DNA from: Levilactobacillus zymae | GTDB lineage: Bacteria; Bacillota; Bacilli; Lactobacillales; Lactobacillaceae | Assembly (NCBI RefSeq): GCF_032190635.1 | Contig: NZ_JAVLAS010000001.1 | Location: 1,860,001-1,924,000, forward strand | Length of the DNA stretch: 64,000 nt | Reading direction: 5' to 3' | Shown here: piece by piece, positions 16,876-25,146 of the stretch | How the letters are laid out: every line of letters starts with the position of its first letter | Numbering within the stretch: position 1 is the first letter of the stretch | Notes under the pieces: generated by a model | Told to the model about the DNA's origin: nothing | Databases searched by the model: none | The model's input: the letters and a program-made list of their open reading frames with translations, nothing else | Program-made: the position numbers and the translations under genes

Positions 16876-16914
16876 AAAAATAGCCGACTGCTCACCCGAG
16901 CAATCGGCTATTTG
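16876..16914. terminator. Bidirectional terminator (nitroreductase / GT2 operon)
   Basis: AAAATAGCCGACTGCTC pairs with GAGCAATCGGCTATTT around ACCC. On the minus strand the hairpin overlaps the glycosyltransferase stop codon. Confidence 0.8.
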
Positions 16915-18245
16915 GTTTTCTCCTGGCCCTGTAGCGACCGACGCTTGGGACTGACCCAGGTACCCGAGCCAAAGCCTAGGATGGTTTTTAGGGCCGGAAT
17001 GAAGGTCATCACCACGGTAATGGGATTGACCATCCAATAAAATAACATGTACAGCGGCGCAAAGATCAGGTACTTCAATTTGGCACCGTGGTGGTCTAAA
17101 ATCAGCGCCGCCAACAGCTGCATAAACCCGGCAAACAGTTCAAAGGTCACGAAGATAAACGACATCACGAACCCGTGAAACAGCCGCTCGTCGTTGCCGG
17201 TCAGCGCAAAATAGGCCATGAGCAGTAAAAACGCGACGCCGGTAATCACGAAGAAAAACGACCAGACGATCGACAACGTCGAATCCACGAACATCGACAA
17301 CTGGTAGCGGTGGGCAATCGGGTGGCGCAGGAACTTCTTGATGTTGGTCAGCCAGACCTCCGTGCCCCCCTGCGCCCAGCGTTTGCGCTGGTGATACAGG
17401 TCGCGTAAGGTCTCGGGGACGTTCATGTGAAAGACCACATTGGGCGCAAACCGTGGGACCGCGCCAATCATCTGGTGATCCCAGGCGATACTGATGTCCT
17501 CGGTGGCCCGGTTTTGCCGAAAGCCCCCCACGTCGATCAGAAATTGCTTGCGGTACAGCGTGTTGGCCCCGCTATAGGCGTACATCGAATCGTTGACCGA
17601 GGTCTGACTCCGCTTGATGACCCCCACGATGCTGGAAAATTCCACGGTCTGGGACTTCCCCAGTAACGTCGTGCGGTTCTGCACGTCCATGTTGGCCGTG
17701 ACCGCCGAGGTGTTCATGTCGCGCGCGTGGGTGAAGAAGTTCATGTACTTCATCAGCGCGTCGGGTTCCGGAATCGTATCGGCGTCGTTACTCAGGATGT
17801 ACTCCCCCTTGGCGAAGTACATGCCGATGTTAAAGGCGTGGGCCTTGCCCTTGTTCTTGACGATTTCGACCGTTCGTAACCGCGGGTAACGGTCCTGTAG
17901 CCGGGCGATGATTTCGGCGGTGTGGTCGGTCGACCCGTCGTTCATCACCAGGGCCTCGAAGTTTTGATAATTTAATTTTTCAAACAGGTAGGTGATGGTC
18001 TCTTCGATCATGACCTCTTCGTTGTGTGCCGGGATCATGATGGTGATCATTGGTTGGCGGTTGGCCGGGATATTCTGCCAGTCGGTGTCGCGCTTGTTGG
18101 TCTTTAAGAACCGGTACGACAGGGAGCCGGCGAACCAGAAAAACGATCCAACTACCGGGTACAGGCACAGGATCAGTAAACAGATATTCGCCAGGGTCTC
18201 CACCCAAGTGGCCTTGAAGAGGCTATCGATAAACAAATTTCCCAT
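16908..18245 (-). CDS. Membrane GT2 glycosyltransferase, poly-N-acetylglucosamine synthase (PgaC/IcaA)-like
   Basis: 445 residues. One N-terminal hydrophobic segment, then a GT2 domain (about residues 65-300) with MIPAHNEE, MNDGSTD (nucleotide binding), the DxD site SNDADT, the catalytic base in RATEDISIAWD (TED) and the processive-synthase signature Q-x-x-R-W (QRKRWAQGG), followed by three C-terminal hydrophobic segments. This layout fits processive beta-glycan synthases that polymerise and export in one protein, such as PgaC/IcaA. AAGGAG lies seven bases before the ATG at 18245. It is the last gene of a three-gene operon with a small membrane protein and a degenerate EAL protein. Polymer identity is inference. 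Confidence 0.88.
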   Translation of the reverse strand: MGNLFIDSLFKATWVETLANICLLILCLYPVVGSFFWFAGSLSYRFLKTNKRDTDWQNIPANRQPMITIMIPAHNEEVMIEETITYLFEKLNYQNFEALVMNDGSTDHTAEIIARLQDRYPRLRTVEIVKNKGKAHAFNIGMYFAKGEYILSNDADTIPEPDALMKYMNFFTHARDMNTSAVTANMDVQNRTTLLGKSQTVEFSSIVGVIKRSQTSVNDSMYAYSGANTLYRKQFLIDVGGFRQNRATEDISIAWDHQMIGAVPRFAPNVVFHMNVPETLRDLYHQRKRWAQGGTEVWLTNIKKFLRHPIAHRYQLSMFVDSTLSIVWSFFFVITGVAFLLLMAYFALTGNDERLFHGFVMSFIFVTFELFAGFMQLLAALILDHHGAKLKYLIFAPLYMLFYWMVNPITVVMTFIPALKTILGFGSGTWVSPKRRSLQGQEKTK

Positions 18246-18249
18246 GGCG

Positions 18250-18792
18250 TTACTCCTTGTCTAAGTCGTTTAGATCCCGCTGGGTGTACAGGTCGTGAAT
18301 CTGGTCGGTATCCAGGTTCTGGTCGGGTTGGACCTGGCAGGTTCTCACGTTTTCCCGGAACTCGGCCGGCCCAAAGCGCTCATCCATGAAGTCGTCCAGG
18401 ACGTTCTTGCGCTTGCGTTGGTTGATGGGATTAAAGGTCGGCCATTGTTCGACCAAACGATCGCGTTTGCGGTTCTGAATGATGGTCATGCTGACGGCAA
18501 AGATGCTGGCCATCACGAAGGAAAACAGGAGCAAGGCCCCGATGAATTTGATTTCGAAGATGCCCTCTCGGTACGACCAGATGTGCCAAACGCGTGGGTC
18601 ATAGGCGCCCCAAAAGGCGGTGATGGTCACGCCACAGGGAATGATGACGGCTAACCACCCCAGTAGCGCCACGAACGTCTGCCAGATTTTACGGACCCAG
18701 TGGCCCTTGGCGAAATAGTCGTCGGTATACAGTTGTTGCCGCTGACGTTCCGTTTGCTCGGCGTCAGTCTTGGGTGGCATGGGTTGGGCCAT
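18250..18792 (-). CDS. Two-helix membrane protein of the polysaccharide operon (PgaD-like position)
   Basis: 180 residues with two hydrophobic helices at about 39-62 and 82-108 and long charged cytoplasmic ends. I see no named domain. The size, topology and place beside the GT2 synthase recall PgaD/IcaD, the small partner subunits of PNAG synthases (E. coli PgaD takes part in c-di-GMP sensing), but sequence similarity was not established. AAGGAGGT lies eight bases before the ATG at 18792. The start lies 29 bp inside the EAL gene and the stop is 4 bp from the GT2 start, so the three are tightly coupled. Confidence 0.75.
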   Translation of the reverse strand: MAQPMPPKTDAEQTERQRQQLYTDDYFAKGHWVRKIWQTFVALLGWLAVIIPCGVTITAFWGAYDPRVWHIWSYREGIFEIKFIGALLLFSFVMASIFAVSMTIIQNRKRDRLVEQWPTFNPINQRKRKNVLDDFMDERFGPAEFRENVRTCQVQPDQNLDTDQIHDLYTQRDLNDLDKE

Positions 18793-19612
18793 CGGCGGTT
18801 ACCTCCTTGGTGTGCGCGGCTTGCGGGTCGACGGGGCGGCCAAAGCGGTACCCCTGCCGTAAGCGAATGTTTAGTTGCTCGGCCAGATGTTCGTCGGCCT
18901 GGTCTTCGATTCCCATTAAAACCAAGTTGATGTGGCGGCGTTGGGAGAGCTGATTCCAGAATTGAAGGTTCAGGTCCAACCAGACGTTGGGGTCGGTCTT
19001 GCGAAAGACCCGCATGGAGCACTTTAGCGTGTCCACCTCGTCCAATAACCACTCAATGTTGCGGAGGTTGTCCAAATCGGCCCCAACGTTGTCGATATCA
19101 AAATGCATCCCGTACTGACGGGCTTCGTGGACACGCCGCAAAAATAACGGCTTTTGGTAGGCCTGGGTGGGTTTGCGCGCGGTGTATTCCACCGCCAGGT
19201 TCATGGGTTCGATCTTCGACAACGCCCAACGAACGAAATAGCGAAACTCGGGACTCACGATTTGTTCGTATTCGAGGTTGATGGATAAGGTAATAGGCTC
19301 GCTGGGTAACGATTTGAACGTGTCTTCCAGCAGGAAAATTACCCGCTGTAATGGTAATGAGCCTAACTCTTTAGGGAGCCGCCAACTGCCATCGTCCTGG
19401 CGTTGCCGTAAGAGGCATTCGTAACCGGTCACCCGCCCCCGGTAATCGACCTGTTTTTGAATAAAGTACCGCAGATCGAAGTCTTGATTCTCCAGATAAT
19501 TGTTCGACTGCCGCCGCGAATACCAGAAATAAAAGGTGACCAATCCGGTAAATAGGAGCGCTGCAACGACGGCAATCCAGAACAACCAATGAGTCAACTG
19601 GTCCAAGCTCAT
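18764..19612 (-). CDS. Membrane-anchored degenerate EAL-domain protein
   Basis: 282 residues. One N-terminal membrane helix (about 8-29), then an EAL fold. Retained: E65 and R69 of the EAL motif (written YECLLR), N112, E142, K197, E236, and Q253 in QGYRFGRP. Lost: the DDFG metal motif reads F-D-I-D-N-V-G, so the second Asp is Ile173, the TE pair is TA (145), and the K-I-D motif is K-C-S. These losses suggest a c-di-GMP receptor or dead phosphodiesterase rather than an active enzyme; this is from a hand alignment. It heads the operon with the synthase genes, a place similar to PssE/GIL-type receptors in other Firmicutes and Gram-negatives. Confidence 0.85.
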   Translation of the reverse strand: MSLDQLTHWLFWIAVVAALLFTGLVTFYFWYSRRQSNNYLENQDFDLRYFIQKQVDYRGRVTGYECLLRQRQDDGSWRLPKELGSLPLQRVIFLLEDTFKSLPSEPITLSINLEYEQIVSPEFRYFVRWALSKIEPMNLAVEYTARKPTQAYQKPLFLRRVHEARQYGMHFDIDNVGADLDNLRNIEWLLDEVDTLKCSMRVFRKTDPNVWLDLNLQFWNQLSQRRHINLVLMGIEDQADEHLAEQLNIRLRQGYRFGRPVDPQAAHTKEVTADGPTHATQD

Positions 19613-19810
19613 GCGGGGACCCCCTTTCCGCCCGATTGTGGGCCCATTTTGTGGTTATACAATAAATTAACTTGGTATTTCAATTATTGGATAATTTATT
19701 AAGCATTAACCATTATAGTGAGTAACGATTCGTTTGGGAAGGAATTTGTGAAGTAAAACCGGCTTGACTTTTTCACCCAGTCATCATTTGTCCTAAAATA
19801 TTGGAGACGA

Positions 19811-19849
19811 CAAAAAACGTCAGGCCAATACCGCAGCCTAACGTTTTTA
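19811..19849 (-). terminator. Terminator of mecA
   Basis: On the minus strand AAAAACGTTAGGC pairs with GCCTGACGTTTTTT, a T-run included in the right arm. Confidence 0.7.
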
Positions 19850-19862
19850 TAATTATTATCAT

Positions 19863-20600
19863 TTAAGCTTTCGCGCTGTCTCCTAAAAAGTAAAACCGCG
19901 TGAGTTCTAAAGCGCTATGCTCCATCACGAGATCACCGTGTTCGGCGAGAACGTCAGCGGCTAATTTCGACCGCTCTGCGTACTCGTACGCCACAGCCAT
20001 ATCATCCTTGATGGCCTCCCGCGAAGTTTCATTGGTGAAGAAAATCAGCTCTAAGTAGTAGTTGCCGTTGTACTGGTACAGGTTAGATGCAGCACTATCT
20101 AAGTGCAACACCCGCGCCAGGCTCACCATGTCTTCAAAGGAGTGTAGCTTAACGACTTGCGACACCGTTGGTTGGCCGTCATCGTTCAGGTAATCCGCAA
20201 CATCGTTCGTTTCACTGGCCGCCGGCATCTTCATCCGCGAGAAAATATCCTTTTGGCCATCTTTTTCGAGTAAGTGTTCCTTCAACTGATCCGAGACTTG
20301 ATCGGGGTGGTCCACATCGACGCTCGCATCCCCCTGATCATCGTTGTTGTCGGCATCTTGGTCGACATTCTTACTGATGAACAATTCCAGACCATTGCGA
20401 TTTGGTAACACTTGGAAAGTCACCGCATCGTTGTCCTGAAATTGGTGATCAACATCGACTTCTTCCAAAATACTATAGAAGAAACTTTCGATTTGTTTGT
20501 GATTACCCAAGAGATCCAGGACGGTAATCCCACGTTCGCTTAAATCATCGTTACCGATAACCACGCGAATCGTATTTTCGTTGATCCGTTCCATTTCCAT
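19863..20600 (-). CDS. mecA: Adaptor protein MecA
   Basis: 245 residues from the ATG at 20600; an upstream GTG at 20609 lies inside the ribosome binding site (AAAGGGG) and is rejected. MecA delivers substrates such as ComK-type regulators and unfolded proteins to ClpC/ClpP. The N-terminal substrate-binding part MEMERINENTIRVVIGNDDLSERGITVLDLLGN is highly typical, followed by an acidic linker (about 85-120, rich in D) and the ClpC-binding C-terminal domain. It lies next to spx, which is common in lactobacilli; both belong to proteolysis-linked stress control. Confidence 0.95.
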   Translation of the reverse strand: MEMERINENTIRVVIGNDDLSERGITVLDLLGNHKQIESFFYSILEEVDVDHQFQDNDAVTFQVLPNRNGLELFISKNVDQDADNNDDQGDASVDVDHPDQVSDQLKEHLLEKDGQKDIFSRMKMPAASETNDVADYLNDDGQPTVSQVVKLHSFEDMVSLARVLHLDSAASNLYQYNGNYYLELIFFTNETSREAIKDDMAVAYEYAERSKLAADVLAEHGDLVMEHSALELTRFYFLGDSAKA

Positions 20601-20685
20601 GAATAACACCCCTTTCTCATGGGTTGGGTATTGTCCTTGATACTCATTCTAAACGTTTTTAATGGCTTGTAAAGTAATGCTCACT

Positions 20686-20727
20686 AAAAACTGGACTGCA
20701 AGTAGTATTCTCTCACAAATCCAGTTA
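20686..20727 (-). terminator. Probable terminator of spx
   Basis: AACTGGA and TCCAGTT arms 20 bases apart, followed on the minus strand by TTTTTAG. Weaker than the others because of the long loop. Confidence 0.5.
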
Positions 20728-20750
20728 GATGCAACTAATTCAGCTTACTT

Positions 20751-21152
20751 TTACCCCTCAGCCCGTTGCCGTGCTCGGTGTCGGGCTAATTCACGAATCT
20801 GACGGGGTAAAAACCGGCGGATTTCTTCATCATTATACCCTACCTGCAGCCGTCGATCATCCATGATGATTGGTCGCCGCAACAACGTCGGATTCTGTAA
20901 GATTAACTCATACAGGGCTTGCAGGGGAAGATCATCAACCGCAACGTCCAGGTCCCGATAGGCCTTGGAGCGTGTGGAAATAATTTCCGCGGTTCCCTCT
21001 TCGGTTAGCCGTAAAATGGCCTTAATATCGGCAATCGTCAGGGGAGCCGTCAACATATTCTGCTCGCGATACGCGATACCGTGGGCGTCCAGCCAATGGC
21101 GCGCTTTGCGGCAAGATGAACAACTTGGGGTCGTATAGAGTGTCACAGTCAT
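20751..21152 (-). CDS. spx: Spx/ArsC-family regulator
   Basis: 133 residues, the Spx size. Spx binds the alpha C-terminal domain of RNA polymerase and switches on the thiol-stress response. The redox switch CSSC is at residues 11-14 ([11 protein letters not shown]), and the conserved [26 protein letters not shown] is at about 92-117. Lactobacilli usually carry several Spx paralogues, so which one this is cannot be told. It sits upstream of mecA on the same strand but has its own probable terminator. Confidence 0.92.
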   Translation of the reverse strand: MTVTLYTTPSCSSCRKARHWLDAHGIAYREQNMLTAPLTIADIKAILRLTEEGTAEIISTRSKAYRDLDVAVDDLPLQALYELILQNPTLLRRPIIMDDRRLQVGYNDEEIRRFLPRQIRELARHRARQRAEG

Positions 21153-21253
21153 GGTGAGAGCCTCCCTTATATAACTAATATTTTATAATAACCATTATAT
21201 CACGGTTACCGTTAAAAAGTAACCCATTGTGTCAAATTTAATCGTGGCGCCCG

Positions 21254-21994
21254 TTAAATACGGTAAGTGGCCCCCGCTTGAACCACCGCCGTCGGAATCT
21301 CGTCTCCCGCTGCAGCTTGGGCTTCGGCCTGCAGTTGAGCTAGCGAACCCGTCTGTGGTAGGTGCGTCAACAGGAGCCGCTTGACTTGCGCGTCACGGGC
21401 CAACTGCCCCGCTTGCGTGGAGGTTAAGTGCCAGGCGGTCCCTTGATGATCGGCGTAGAAGTTGGTGTCGGCGAGCAAGACATCGACGCCTTGCGCCCAG
21501 GTGGCAAGAGCCGGAAAGGCCGCCGTGTCGGCCGTAAAGGCTAGGCGCTTCCCCGTTGCGTTTTCCGTAATGATGGGGGCATAAGCGGGTACTGGATGGT
21601 GTGTCGCCCCGAACGTGAGGGTAAGTGGCCCTAAAACCAGTGACTGTTGGGGATCATAGGCTACCCCCTGCGTAGCGCCGGGCCAGGTTAGTCCCGCAAA
21701 GTGGTCCGCGTCAGCGGTATGGCCATAAATGGGGAGGACGGGTTCTTTTTTCTTCCCCGCTGCGAGTTGCCACAGATATTGCAACACCCCCACGTCCGCC
21801 GTATGATCATGATGATAGTGGGTCAACAAAACGGCATCCAGTTGAAGCGGATCTAAATACCGTTGTAAGGCCGTTAACGCCCCACTCCCGCAATCCAATA
21901 AGAGGTGATAGTGTCCGCTGGTAATCAGGTAACTACTGGTCCCAATGCCGTTGTACGGGTAACCCCCGTAACATCCCAAAACCGTTAAATCCAT
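21254..21994 (-). CDS. MBL-fold metallo-hydrolase (RNase Z-like)
   Basis: 246 residues. Metal-binding motif LLTHYHHDHTADVGVLQYL near residues 58-76 is of the H-x-H-x-D-H type, with later ligands in AFTADTAAF and LLTHLPQ. The fold and length fit the RNase Z/'beta-lactamase superfamily' group without the tRNase Z exosite, so the substrate is unknown. ATG at 21994 was chosen over GTG at 22003 because AAAGGGTG sits eight bases upstream of the ATG and overlaps the GTG. Monocistronic. Confidence 0.85.
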   Translation of the reverse strand: MDLTVLGCYGGYPYNGIGTSSYLITSGHYHLLLDCGSGALTALQRYLDPLQLDAVLLTHYHHDHTADVGVLQYLWQLAAGKKKEPVLPIYGHTADADHFAGLTWPGATQGVAYDPQQSLVLGPLTLTFGATHHPVPAYAPIITENATGKRLAFTADTAAFPALATWAQGVDVLLADTNFYADHQGTAWHLTSTQAGQLARDAQVKRLLLTHLPQTGSLAQLQAEAQAAAGDEIPTAVVQAGATYRI

Positions 21995-22083
21995 GAAATT
22001 CACCCTTTCGTTAGACGTTTCTTCCTTAGTGTAGCGCGCCGGTACGAAGGTGTAAACGTTTCATGTCTGACCCGTAACAGGGG

Positions 22084-22089
22084 TATAAT
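22084..22089 (+). promoter_or_regulatory. -10 element of the ABM-fold gene
   Basis: Consensus TATAAT 28 bp before the ATG at 22117; no clear -35. Confidence 0.45.
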
Positions 22090-22116
22090 GAAGGTGTCAA
22101 CGAGGAGGGATTCGTT

Positions 22117-22620
22117 ATGTTACAAAGTATTGCGTTAACGTTCGGAAGCGAAGAAGTGCTGACCAAGCTCATGGCCGCTCATCCCGATCGTGAATTTGTC
22201 CTTTTAGCCAACTCAACTGGCGATGATGATGGCCTGCAACTGTTGGATGTCTCCGGACAACCCAGCATTTTTGCTACGCACTTTGACTATCGGGTCAACT
22301 GCCACCAGGGGGTCAACGATTGGCACGGTTTCTTTGAGTTTAGTTACTTTGAATTCAATCAAGACACCGCCGACGTCTTCGAAGCCAAGGCGAACCGCTT
22401 AGCCGCTAACCCGTTGCCCACAGGTTTACGGGCACTCTACCTACTCACCAAGGTTAATGACCGGGGCAGCTACATTCTACTGACCCAATGGGACAACAGT
22501 CAGTCTTACACGCTGTGGCGGCATTCACCGGTCTTCACACCACTTGACCGGTATGCCACGAGTGCCAACCACTTCCACTCAGCCGGCTACAAGCGAGCAA
22601 CTATCAAGGCCGTTCAATAA
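22117..22620 (+). CDS. ABM-fold protein of HmoB-like layout
   Basis: 167 residues. The layout resembles Bacillus HmoB (166 residues): a variable N-terminal half and a C-terminal antibiotic-biosynthesis-monooxygenase (ABM) fold with ALYLLTKVNDRGSYILLTQWDNSQSYTLWRHSPVF. The Trp of the heme oxygenase group is present, but where HmoB and IsdG have a catalytic His after the S-x-x-F turn this protein has no His at the aligned place, and the Asn is not evident either. Heme degradation is thus doubtful. GAGGAGG lies about eight bases upstream. Monocistronic, with a terminator at 22631. Confidence 0.7.
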   Translation: MLQSIALTFGSEEVLTKLMAAHPDREFVLLANSTGDDDGLQLLDVSGQPSIFATHFDYRVNCHQGVNDWHGFFEFSYFEFNQDTADVFEAKANRLAANPLPTGLRALYLLTKVNDRGSYILLTQWDNSQSYTLWRHSPVFTPLDRYATSANHFHSAGYKRATIKAVQ

Positions 22621-22630
22621 TTAATCAACT

Positions 22631-22662
22631 AGGGTCCGGTTCATTGCCGCGGCCCTTTTTTC
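22631..22662 (+). terminator. Rho-independent terminator
   Basis: AGGGTCCG pairs imperfectly with CGCGGCCCT, followed by six T. Confidence 0.65.
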
Positions 22663-22717
22663 TTGGCCGGTTGACGCGGTACAATGGACGTATCACGTTT
22701 AGAAAGGTGGCGATGGA

Positions 22718-23923
22718 GTGACTTTTCCAACCTCCAACGCAGCAACAGCTAAAATTTCACCAGACTTACCCTTAACGCCACAGCAGGCCCACTTAGTGCA
22801 ACGGCTAATTGACTTCACCACCACGCAGCTCACCACCCCACATCCTGCCGTTTTCACCCTCTACGGGGATGCCGGAACCGGCAAAAGTGTGGTGTTAGCC
22901 CACTTATTCACTCAGCTGCAAACTCTGGCACGAACCAGACCGGACTCTCCACTGTGGGGAACGACCAACTACTTTTTAGTGAATCATCCGGAAATTCTCA
23001 AAGTCTACCGCGAGATTGCGGGACACCAAGCCCACCTGTTCAAAAAGGACTTTCAGCGACCGACCACGTTAATTAACCGGCTTGCCCAAGGGAAGACCAC
23101 TGCCGACGTGCTGGTGATCGATGAGGCCCACCTGCTGCTCTCTCAAGCGGACCATTACAACAACTTCTACGGGACCAACCAACTTGGTTCCCTATTAACC
23201 AGCGCTAAGGTCATTATCCTGGTCTTTGACGAAACTCAGGTCTTGCGCTTCAAGAGTTTCTGGACGGAAGACCGGTTAGAGACGCTCCTAGCCCCTTACC
23301 CCCATCAAAGCTACCGGCTAACCCACCAATTCCGCATGCAGGCGAGTGATGCGCTGGTCCGGTGGATTAACGCGTTTACGCATCATGAGTTACGCCCCCT
23401 CCCCGCAACGGGTGGTCCGCATTACGATTTACGCGTCTTCGATGATGCCGAAGCCATGCGCCAAGCCATTGTGGCCCGTAACCAGGCCGTGGGATTATCA
23501 CGAATTGTCTCTACGTCGGGCTACCCCTCCACTCTCGACGGCGGCCGCCACTATATTACGGAGGGCCGATTTCACCTTCCCTGGGACCAGTATAATTACA
23601 CGGCCACGCCTTGGGCGGAACTGCCCCGGACCATTGATGAGGTGGGTTCCATTTATACCTGCCAGGGGTTTGATCTAAATTACGTAGGGGTAATTCTCGG
23701 TCCTCCCATTTGCTTGACGGACCAGGGACTAACGGTCGATCTTGACAAGTATACCGACGTGGAAACCTTTAAGCGGCGCACCGATCTCGCCACCGATCAG
23801 CTAACTGCTATTAAGCAACAGTTAGTCCTTAACTCGGTGAACGTTCTCATGAAACGGGGCGTCCGCGGGCTGTACCTGTACGCCCATGATCCCCGCTTAC
23901 GTCATTTTTTACAGCACCGTTAA
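22718..23923 (+). CDS. DUF2075-type P-loop ATPase
   Basis: 401 residues, GTG start at 22718 after AAAGGTGG (about nine bases); the nearby ATG is out of frame and stops at once. Superfamily 1 helicase-like core: Walker A YGDAGTGKSVVLAHL (about residues 48-62), Walker B DVLVIDEAHLLL (about 130-141), a motif III-like VFDETQ and an arginine-rich YRLTHQFRMQ, then C-terminal YTCQGFDLNYVGVILG. This matches DUF2075 proteins, thought to be nucleic acid-dependent ATPases; the biological role is unknown. It lies alone beside the end of the tRNA array. Confidence 0.85.
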   Translation: MTFPTSNAATAKISPDLPLTPQQAHLVQRLIDFTTTQLTTPHPAVFTLYGDAGTGKSVVLAHLFTQLQTLARTRPDSPLWGTTNYFLVNHPEILKVYREIAGHQAHLFKKDFQRPTTLINRLAQGKTTADVLVIDEAHLLLSQADHYNNFYGTNQLGSLLTSAKVIILVFDETQVLRFKSFWTEDRLETLLAPYPHQSYRLTHQFRMQASDALVRWINAFTHHELRPLPATGGPHYDLRVFDDAEAMRQAIVARNQAVGLSRIVSTSGYPSTLDGGRHYITEGRFHLPWDQYNYTATPWAELPRTIDEVGSIYTCQGFDLNYVGVILGPPICLTDQGLTVDLDKYTDVETFKRRTDLATDQLTAIKQQLVLNSVNVLMKRGVRGLYLYAHDPRLRHFLQHR

Positions 23924-23947
23924 CCTCTACCTCATGGCACATTAGCT

Positions 23948-24008
23948 AAAAACCGTTAGGAGCCACGCTACCACCTTGTTGTTGGTAGTGGTTCCTAACG
24001 GTTTTTAA
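23948..24008. terminator. Strong terminator after the DUF2075 gene
   Basis: AAAAACCGTTAGGAGCCAC pairs with GTGGTTCCTAACGGTTTTT and an inner CTACCA/TGGTAG stem. Symmetric, so it can also back up the rrn terminator. Confidence 0.85.
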
Positions 24009-24019
24009 TTAATGGTACC

Positions 24020-24050
24020 AAAAAAGCCTTCCACTCACAGGAAGGCTTTA
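24020..24050 (-). terminator. Terminator of the rrn-tRNA operon
   Basis: On the minus strand AAAGCCTTCC pairs with GGAAGGCTTT followed by T-run, directly after the last tRNA gene. Confidence 0.85.
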
Positions 24051-24055
24051 CCGGA

Positions 24056-24129
24056 CGGTCCGTACGAGACTCGAACTCGTGATCTCCTCCGTGACAGGGA
24101 GGCGTCCTAACCAACTAGACCAACGAACC
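24056..24129 (-). tRNA. tRNA-Asp (GTC), second copy, last in the array
   Basis: Cloverleaf with anticodon loop CTGTCAC on stem CCTCC/GGAGG. Acceptor GGTTCGT/ACGGACC has a U4-G69 wobble where the other copy (24675) has C-G. No encoded CCA. D-loop is one base shorter than in the other copy. Confidence 0.93.
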
Positions 24130-24133
24130 AATA

Positions 24134-24207
<74 letters not shown>

Positions 24208-24249
24208 ATAATAAAATATAAAATTAAGTTTGCAGACAAGTCTCTACAA

Positions 24250-24322
24250 TGACCCGTACGGGATTCGAACCCATGTTACCGCCGTGAAAGGGCGGTGTCT
24301 TAAACCACTTGACCAACGGGTC
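24250..24322 (-). tRNA. tRNA-Glu (TTC)
   Basis: Anticodon loop CTTTCAC on stem CCGCC/GGCGG; acceptor GACCCGT/ACGGGTC; no encoded CCA. Confidence 0.94.
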
Positions 24323-24328
24323 ATATAA

Positions 24329-24416
24329 CGGAGAAGGAGGGATTTGAACCCTCGCGCCGCTTGCGCGACCTATACCCTTAGCAGGGGCACCTCTTCAGCC
24401 ACTTGAGTACTTCTCC
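24329..24416 (-). tRNA. tRNA-Ser (GCT)
   Basis: Class II tRNA with long variable arm; anticodon loop CTGCTAA; acceptor GGAGAAG/CTTCTCC, discriminator G. Confidence 0.93.
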
Positions 24417-24420
24417 AAAA

Positions 24421-24495
<75 letters not shown>

Positions 24496-24501
24496 ATATA
24501 A

Positions 24502-24572
24502 AGCGGGTAACGAGAATCGAACTCGCGACAACAGCTTGGAAGGCTGTGGTTTTACCACTAAACTATACCCGC
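24502..24572 (-). tRNA. tRNA-Gly (TCC)
   Basis: Anticodon loop CTTCCAA on CAGC-type stem; acceptor GCGGGTA/TACCCGC; discriminator U, normal for Gly. Confidence 0.94.
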
Positions 24573-24593
24573 AATTTATATGAGGTTAAGCAA

Positions 24594-24666
24594 TGGCGCG
24601 GGACGGAATCGAACCGCCGACACATGGAGCTTCAATCCATTGCTCTACCGACTGAGCTACCGAGCC
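24594..24666 (-). tRNA. tRNA-Phe (GAA) with an acceptor mismatch
   Basis: Anticodon loop TTGAAGC on stem ATGGA/TCCAT. Acceptor 5' arm GGCTCGG and 3' arm CCGCGCC pair at six of seven positions; U4 faces C69. It is the only Phe tRNA in this array. Confidence 0.9.
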
Positions 24667-24674
24667 ATTTAAAA

Positions 24675-24749
24675 CGGTCCGTACGAGACTCGAACTCGTG
24701 ATCTCCTGCGTGACAGGCAGGCGTCCTAAACCAACTAGACCAACGGACC
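24675..24749 (-). tRNA. tRNA-Asp (GTC), first copy
   Basis: Anticodon loop CTGTCAC on stem CCTGC/GCAGG; fully paired acceptor GGTCCGT/ACGGACC. Confidence 0.94.
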
Positions 24750-24754
24750 AAATA

Positions 24755-24828
<74 letters not shown>

Positions 24829-24839
24829 ATAATTAGAAA

Positions 24840-24929
24840 AGGAGGATGAGAGATTCGAACTCTCGCGTGGTTTTACCCACCTGACGGTTTTCAAGACCGT
24901 TCCCTTCAGCCAGACTTGGGTAATCCTCC
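24840..24929 (-). tRNA. tRNA-Ser (TGA)
   Basis: Class II with long variable arm; anticodon loop CTTGAAA; acceptor GGAGGAT/ATCCTCC. The discriminator reads U, unlike the G of the Ser (GCT) gene. Confidence 0.92.
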
Positions 24930-24956
24930 ATATCGCACTGTAACAATGCCCACGAA

Positions 24957-25030
24957 TGGACCTTGTAGGACTCGAACCTACGACCGGACGGTTATGAGCC
25001 GTCTGCTCTAACCAACTGAGCTAAAGGTCC
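24957..25030 (-). tRNA. tRNA with CAT anticodon, probably tRNA-Ile2 (lysidine)
   Basis: Acceptor GGACCTT/AAGGTCC, anticodon loop CTCATAA. The gene order Pro-Met-[this]-Ser-fMet-Asp-Phe parallels the Bacillus subtilis trnB order, where Ile2 (CAU, modified by TilS) occupies this slot. Automatic annotation may call it Met. Confidence 0.85.
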
Positions 25031-25044
25031 AGTCCAAGTCCAAA

Positions 25045-25118
25045 TCGCGGCGGGGGGGATCGAACCCTCGACCTCTCGGGTATGAACCGAACGCTCTAGC
25101 CAGCTGAGCTACACCGCG
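25045..25118 (-). tRNA. tRNA-Met (CAT), elongator
   Basis: Anticodon loop TTCATAC as in elongator Met; acceptor CGCGGTG/CGCCGCG starts with C1-G72. The T-stem GAGGG/CCCCC has one A-C mismatch. Confidence 0.9.
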
Positions 25119-25146
25119 AAGTGTTAAATAAAATATTTTTATTTAA

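Noticed and set aside
22051..22064. CRE-like TGTAAACGTTTCA upstream of the ABM gene
   Set aside because: One base short in the right half, so it does not fit the 14-bp consensus.
22718..23923. DUF2075 gene beside tRNA genes as remnant of an integrated element
   Set aside because: No integrase, no repeated tRNA 3' end as attachment site, and base use like the neighbours.
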